Source of the DNA: an uncultured Pseudanabaenaceae cyanobacterium
Lineage (GTDB): Bacteria > Cyanobacteriota > Cyanobacteriia > PCC-9006 > JAAUQQ01
Assembly: GCA_938015405.1 (NCBI GenBank)
Contig: CALLPZ010000353.1
Span: 1 to 15,614, forward strand
Length of the DNA: 15,614 nt
Reading direction: 5' to 3'
This document shows, in pieces, positions 12,874 through 15,614 of the stretch. The first letter of the stretch is position 1; each line of letters starts with the position of its first letter. The position numbers and the translations under genes are program-made. The notes under the pieces are model-generated. The model did not search any database, was not told the DNA's origin, and saw only the letters and a program-made list of their open reading frames with translations.

Positions 12874-13773
12874 ATGAACTCATCTGCTTTCCTAGAGTCC
12901 GCTACAGAATCCAAACGAGTGGCGTTGGTCATCCAGTACCTCGGCGCTCGTTTTTTTGGCTGGCAACGGCAACGGCAAGGGAGAACTGTCCAATCAGTCT
13001 TGGAAGCGGTCATCGAGTCCATTACTGGCGATGTGGTTACGGTTCACTGCGCTGGTAGAACTGATAGTGGTGTCCATGCAGCAGGACAGGTGGCTCATTT
13101 TGATGTCGTCAGTCCTATTCCTGGACATCGCTGGATGCAGGTTCTCAATACCCGTTTACCTGACGACTTGCTCATTCGTGCTTCTGCGGTTGTAGACAGC
13201 GAATGGCATGCTCGCTTCTCAGCTTCCTATCGGCGTTACCGTTACACCATCTACACTGACCCCTTGCCCAACTTATTTTTGGCGCCCCATGTGTGGCACT
13301 ACTACCAGGCTCCTCTGGTAGAAGAGCTTATGCAAAAAGCCCTAGAGCCTTTGTTGGGTACCCATCATTTATCTGCGTTTGAGCGGTCAGGGTCTGCTCG
13401 CCCTCATTCTTGGGTTGAAGTCCAGGGATTTCAATGTCAACGGCGTGGACCGTTGCTAGAGATTGAGGTGCAGGCTAAGGGGTTTCTGTACGGCATGATG
13501 CGCTTTTTAGTGGGAATGCTGGTTCGTGTTGGTGAGGGCTCCCTTTCCGTTGGGGAGTTTGAGCGTATTTGGCGAGAGGAAGAGCGTGAACTCGTTAAGC
13601 ATTCGGCCCCGGCAAAAGGGCTTTGTCTCTTACGGGTGGGCTATCCTGATTCGCCATTCCCCCCATCAGCTTGGTACAATACTCAACCGTTGTATGTTTT
13701 GCCCGCTGACTCTCACACAGTGGATGACTTTACAGCGACAACTTCCCACGGCATCAGTTTCGCGCCGGGCTAG
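12874..13773 (+). CDS. truA: tRNA pseudouridine(38-40) synthase TruA
   Basis: It isomerises uridines 38-40 in the anticodon arm of many tRNAs. The catalytic aspartate is in CAGRTDSGVHA (Asp64). The strand YLGARFFGWQRQ (about residues 22-33), SASYRRYRYTIY (about 114-125) and the C-terminal GFLYGMMRFLVGMLVRVG (about 204-221) are all typical. At 299 residues it is longer than E. coli TruA (270): about 28 residues follow the usual end at VGYPDSPF, with low-complexity character. The ATG has no clear Shine-Dalgarno and lies 26 nt after rplQ. Confidence 0.97.
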   Translation: MNSSAFLESATESKRVALVIQYLGARFFGWQRQRQGRTVQSVLEAVIESITGDVVTVHCAGRTDSGVHAAGQVAHFDVVSPIPGHRWMQVLNTRLPDDLLIRASAVVDSEWHARFSASYRRYRYTIYTDPLPNLFLAPHVWHYYQAPLVEELMQKALEPLLGTHHLSAFERSGSARPHSWVEVQGFQCQRRGPLLEIEVQAKGFLYGMMRFLVGMLVRVGEGSLSVGEFERIWREEERELVKHSAPAKGLCLLRVGYPDSPFPPSAWYNTQPLYVLPADSHTVDDFTATTSHGISFAPG

Positions 13774-13783
13774 TTTTTCCCGT

Positions 13784-13950
13784 TTAGAAGATGTTTGAAA
13801 AGTGGCTTTGGCTTTGGCCGAAATGCAGGTTAGAGCCAGAGTGCCTGAGAAAAGCACCGTCAATCTTCGTTGTTTTGTCTTAGACCCAGGGCTTTGCTGA
13901 CTTTCCAAGCATCTTCTTAGGGTGGTTGGTTTCCCTCGGAAGCATTACCC
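13784..13950 (+). ncRNA. structured rplM-rpsI leader RNA candidate
   Basis: Three nested or adjacent folds fill the truA-rplM spacer. 13784-13802 pairs with 13901-13919 at 17 of 19 positions, counting one wobble. Inside it, CTTTGGCTTTGGCC (13806-13819) pairs with GGTTAGAGCCAGAG (13828-13841), 14 bp with four G-T wobbles and an 8-nt loop. Directly after the outer stem, GGGTGGT-TG-GTTTCC (13920-13934) pairs with GGAAGC-ATTACCC (13938-13950), 13 bp with a 2-nt bulge and a CTC loop. CCCAGG (13885-13890) could pair with CCTGGG (13953-13958) as a pseudoknot. L13 leaders are known in E. coli and Bacillus; I see no direct match to them. Confidence 0.5.
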
Positions 13951-13998
13951 CTCCTGGGACCCAGATTTTCCACCATATTCAGCTTGAATTGAATCGTC

Positions 13999-14454
13999 AT
14001 GAATAAGACCTACGTTCCGCCCCAAAGCGAAATTGATAAAAAGTGGTATGTCGTCGATGCTGCGGACCAGCGTTTGGGCCGTCTTTCGACTGAAGTTGCT
14101 GCCATTTTGCGAGGCAAAAATAAGCCTAGCTTTACCCCTCACCTGGACACAGGTGATTTCGTTGTCATCATCAACGCTGACAAAATCCGTGTGACGGGCA
14201 ATAAGCCTTCTCAGAAGCTGTATCGTCGTCACTCCGGTCGTCCCGGTGGTATGAAGACGGAGACCTTCGAAAAGCTTCAGAGTCGCGTCCCTGAGCGCAT
14301 CCTTGAGCAAGCTATCCGTGGCATGCTGCCTAAAAATCGCCTTGGCCGCGATCTATTCCGCAAACTCAAAGTTTATGCCGGCCCTGAGCATCCCCATGCT
14401 GCTCAGAACCCTGAAGTCCTCAACATTCAAACCGTACCTGGAGATAAGAACTAA
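13999..14454 (+). CDS. rplM: 50S ribosomal protein L13
   Basis: The 151-residue product is close to the family length of 140-150. L13 is one of the first proteins to bind 23S rRNA, and in E. coli it represses its own rplM-rpsI mRNA. The start MNKTYVPPQSEIDKKWYVVD, the segment GDFVVIINADKIRVTGNK (about residues 52-69) and the C-terminal GPEHPHAAQNP (about 132-142) are typical. No Shine-Dalgarno is visible: the 20 nt before the ATG are AGCTTGAATTGAATCGTC-like. It abuts rpsI directly (TAAATG). Confidence 0.98.
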   Translation: MNKTYVPPQSEIDKKWYVVDAADQRLGRLSTEVAAILRGKNKPSFTPHLDTGDFVVIINADKIRVTGNKPSQKLYRRHSGRPGGMKTETFEKLQSRVPERILEQAIRGMLPKNRLGRDLFRKLKVYAGPEHPHAAQNPEVLNIQTVPGDKN

Positions 14455-14862
14455 ATGGCTGACCAATCTAACCGCGCTGTGTACTGGGGTACCGGCCGTC
14501 GTAAGTCTTCGGTGGCCCGTGTTCGTCTCGTTCCTGGTACCGGCAAGCTGATCGTCAATAAGCGCGACGGCGAAAATTATCTGCAGTACAACCCCAGCTA
14601 CATGTCTGCTGCTAAGGCTCCTTTGGAGACCTTGGGGCTGGAGGGTGAGTACGACATTCTGGTTAACGTGCGTGGTGGTGGCCTGACTGGCCAGGCCGGT
14701 GCGATTAAGTTGGGTGTTGCTCGTGCTTTGTGTGAGCTGGATCCCGAGAATCGTAAGCCTTTGAAGATTGAAGGCTACCTGACTCGTGACCCCCGTGCGA
14801 AAGAGCGTAAGAAGTACGGTCTGCGTAAGGCTCGTAAAGCGCCTCAGTTCTCGAAGCGTTAA
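14455..14862 (+). CDS. rpsI: 30S ribosomal protein S9
   Basis: The 135-residue product matches S9 (about 130). Its C-terminal tail reaches the P site and touches the anticodon stem; the final SKR is intact. The N-terminal GTGRRKSSVARVRLVPGTG (residues 12-30) and GGGLTGQAGAIKLGVARAL (about 75-93) are the signatures. It starts at the base after the rplM stop, with GGAGAT of the rplM end as ribosome-binding site, so translation is probably coupled. Confidence 0.98.
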   Translation: MADQSNRAVYWGTGRRKSSVARVRLVPGTGKLIVNKRDGENYLQYNPSYMSAAKAPLETLGLEGEYDILVNVRGGGLTGQAGAIKLGVARALCELDPENRKPLKIEGYLTRDPRAKERKKYGLRKARKAPQFSKR

Positions 14863-14875
14863 ATTTTGGCAAACT

Positions 14876-14925
14876 GCGGCTGGAGATGTTCTGTTTGGAA
14901 CGGTCCAGCCGTTTTGTCAGTTTTT
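14876..14925 (+). terminator. intrinsic terminator after rpsI
   Basis: CGGCTGGA (14877-14884) pairs perfectly with TCCAGCCG (14904-14911), and an inner GTTC/GAAC stem (14888-14891/14898-14901) extends it over a 3x2 internal loop. G14876 may add a wobble. TTTT follows at 14912-14915 and a second TTTTT at 14921-14925. This is the best terminator shape in the window. It would end, or partly end, the rplM-rpsI transcript before rpmE. Confidence 0.65.
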
Positions 14926-14958
14926 GATTGATTTGGTTTATTTCTAGGAGAGGCCATC

Positions 14959-15198
14959 ATGGCTAAGCAAGGCATTCACCCCGAGTGGTATCCCGAAGCA
15001 AAAGTAATTTGCAACGGTGAAGTTGTTATGACTGTGGGCTCTACCCAGCCCGAGATCAACGTTGATGTTTGGTCTGGTAATCACCCTTTTTACACGGGTA
15101 CTCAGAAGATTATTGACACCGAGGGTCGCGTTGAGCGCTTTATGCGTAAGTACGGCATGACCGATGCCAATGCTGCTGCGGATGGTGACGCTAAGTAG
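14959..15198 (+). CDS. rpmE: 50S ribosomal protein L31 (cysteine-poor form)
   Basis: The 79-residue product is L31, which bridges the 5S-rRNA region of the large subunit and the small-subunit head. GIHPEWYPEAKVICNGE, NHPFYTGTQKIIDTEGRVERF and the C-terminal KYGMT fit the family. Of the four cysteines that hold zinc in E. coli L31, only Cys18 remains; the CxxC pair is replaced by WSGN (residues 38-41). It is therefore a non-zinc (C-) form, as known for cyanobacteria. The ATG follows a good TAGGAG. Confidence 0.96.
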   Translation: MAKQGIHPEWYPEAKVICNGEVVMTVGSTQPEINVDVWSGNHPFYTGTQKIIDTEGRVERFMRKYGMTDANAAADGDAK

Positions 15199-15205
15199 GA
15201 GTAGC

Positions 15206-15213
15206 GCGATCGC
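15206..15213. repeat. HIP1 octamer GCGATCGC
   Basis: An exact copy in the rpmE-prfA spacer, 8 nt after the rpmE stop. It lies in the loop of a small GTAGC (15201-15205)/GCTAC (15217-15221) hairpin. Confidence 0.9.
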
Positions 15214-15224
15214 TCTGCTACCTG

Positions 15225-15257
15225 TTTGCCCAGTTTTATTTGTGAGAGCTGGGCAAA
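15225..15257 (+). promoter_or_regulatory. 9-bp hairpin between rpmE and prfA
   Basis: TTTGCCCAG (15225-15233) is exactly complementary to CTGGGCAAA (15249-15257). TTTT/AGAG can add four weaker pairs inside, leaving a 7-nt loop. No T-run follows on this strand, so a terminator is unlikely. It lies 34 nt before the prfA start. Confidence 0.45.
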
Positions 15258-15291
15258 ATGCTGTCCCTTCTTCGCTTGAGGTTCATCGGCC

Positions 15292-15614
15292 ATGGCTGAA
15301 GCCTATTTAATCGACAAACTTAAGTCTGTTGAGCAGACGTTTGAGGAACTCACTCGGAAAATGGCTGACCCGGATGTGGCCAGTCAGCCGGGTGAGTTTC
15401 AGCGTATTGCCAAGGCGCGCTCTGCTCTGGAAGAAGTGGTGACGACCTATGCGACTTGGAAGGAAACTCAAGAAGAGTTGGAAGGGGCAAGGCAAATTCT
15501 CAAGGAAGCCGCTGGCGATCCTGAGATGAAGGAGATGGCTGAGCTAGAAGTGGCTGAGCTTGCGGAGAAGGTTCCTGGGCTAGAGGAGCGGCTGAAGGTT
15601 TTGCTGCTGCCTCG
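15292..15614 (+). CDS. prfA: peptide chain release factor 1, N-terminal part (cut by window end)
   Basis: The first 107 codons are open and run off the window. The protein starts MAEAYLIDKLKSVEQTFEEL and continues with a long, charged, helical region that includes PEMKEMAELEVAEL, the N-terminal coiled domain of RF1. RF1 releases the peptide at UAA and UAG codons. The family is about 360 residues, so the recognition motif and the catalytic GGQ loop lie beyond the end. A TTGAGG ribosome-binding match lies upstream. rpmE-prfA is the order commonly seen in cyanobacteria. Confidence 0.92.
   Translation, partial: MAEAYLIDKLKSVEQTFEELTRKMADPDVASQPGEFQRIAKARSALEEVVTTYATWKETQEELEGARQILKEAAGDPEMKEMAELEVAELAEKVPGLEERLKVLLLP

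Noticed and set aside
13791..13883. 30-codon open frame (MFEKWLWLWPKCRLEPE...) in the truA-rplM spacer
   Set aside because: It has no usable Shine-Dalgarno spacing, and its sequence is better explained by the 14-bp hairpin it overlaps. It could be real only if conserved in relatives.
1..15614. Mobile element, CRISPR array, prophage, toxin-antitoxin or tRNA/rRNA gene
   Set aside because: None was seen; the window is almost completely filled by conserved housekeeping genes on one strand.

Overview
The window is a continuous stretch of the large ribosomal-protein gene cluster (S10 / spc / alpha type) of a cyanobacterium. All 29 recognised genes lie on the + strand. Three observations point to a cyanobacterium. 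The octamer GCGATCGC (HIP1) occurs seven times in 15.6 kb, where about 0.24 would be expected by chance. The gene order is the one known from cyanobacteria, with rplM-rpsI-rpmE-prfA following truA, and with rpsN, rpmD and rpsD absent from the places they hold in E. coli. The L31 protein is of the cysteine-poor (zinc-free) type. I cannot name the genus from sequence alone.

Layout. 1-3582: the end of rplW, then rplB, rpsS, rplV, rpsC, rplP, rpmC and rpsQ (S10-type block). 3618-9090: rplN, rplX, rplE, rpsH, rplF, rplR, rpsE, rplO and secY (spc-type block). 9200-10329: adk, infA and the small rpmJ gene. 10434-12847: rpsM, rpsK, rpoA and rplQ (alpha-type block). 12874-13773: truA. 13999-15198: rplM, rpsI and rpmE. 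From 15292: the start of prfA, cut by the window end. The genes supply the structural proteins of both ribosomal subunits, the protein-export channel SecY, adenylate kinase, initiation factor 1, the RNA polymerase alpha subunit, a tRNA pseudouridine synthase and release factor 1. This is essential growth machinery. I see no mobile element, CRISPR array, defence gene or tRNA/rRNA gene, and no gap longer than 225 bases.

What is unusual is the RNA-level structure in the spacers. Short spacers (0-50 nt) are plain, but most longer ones hold a good inverted repeat. The best are: (1) a perfect 16-bp inverted repeat over the end of infA, followed by three more hairpins and a consensus TATAAT box just before rpmJ; (2) a 136-nt fold closed by a 19-nt inverted repeat, with a 14-bp hairpin inside and a 13-bp hairpin abutting it, in the leader of rplM-rpsI; (3) a 15-bp terminator-like hairpin between rplO and secY; (4) a multi-hairpin spacer exactly where rpmD (L30) would normally be; (5) a hairpin that covers the ribosome-binding site of rpsK; and (6) a good intrinsic terminator after rpsI. 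Together they suggest that this long gene string is divided by terminators, processing sites or autoregulatory leaders. That is inference: all folds were found by eye and no energies were computed.
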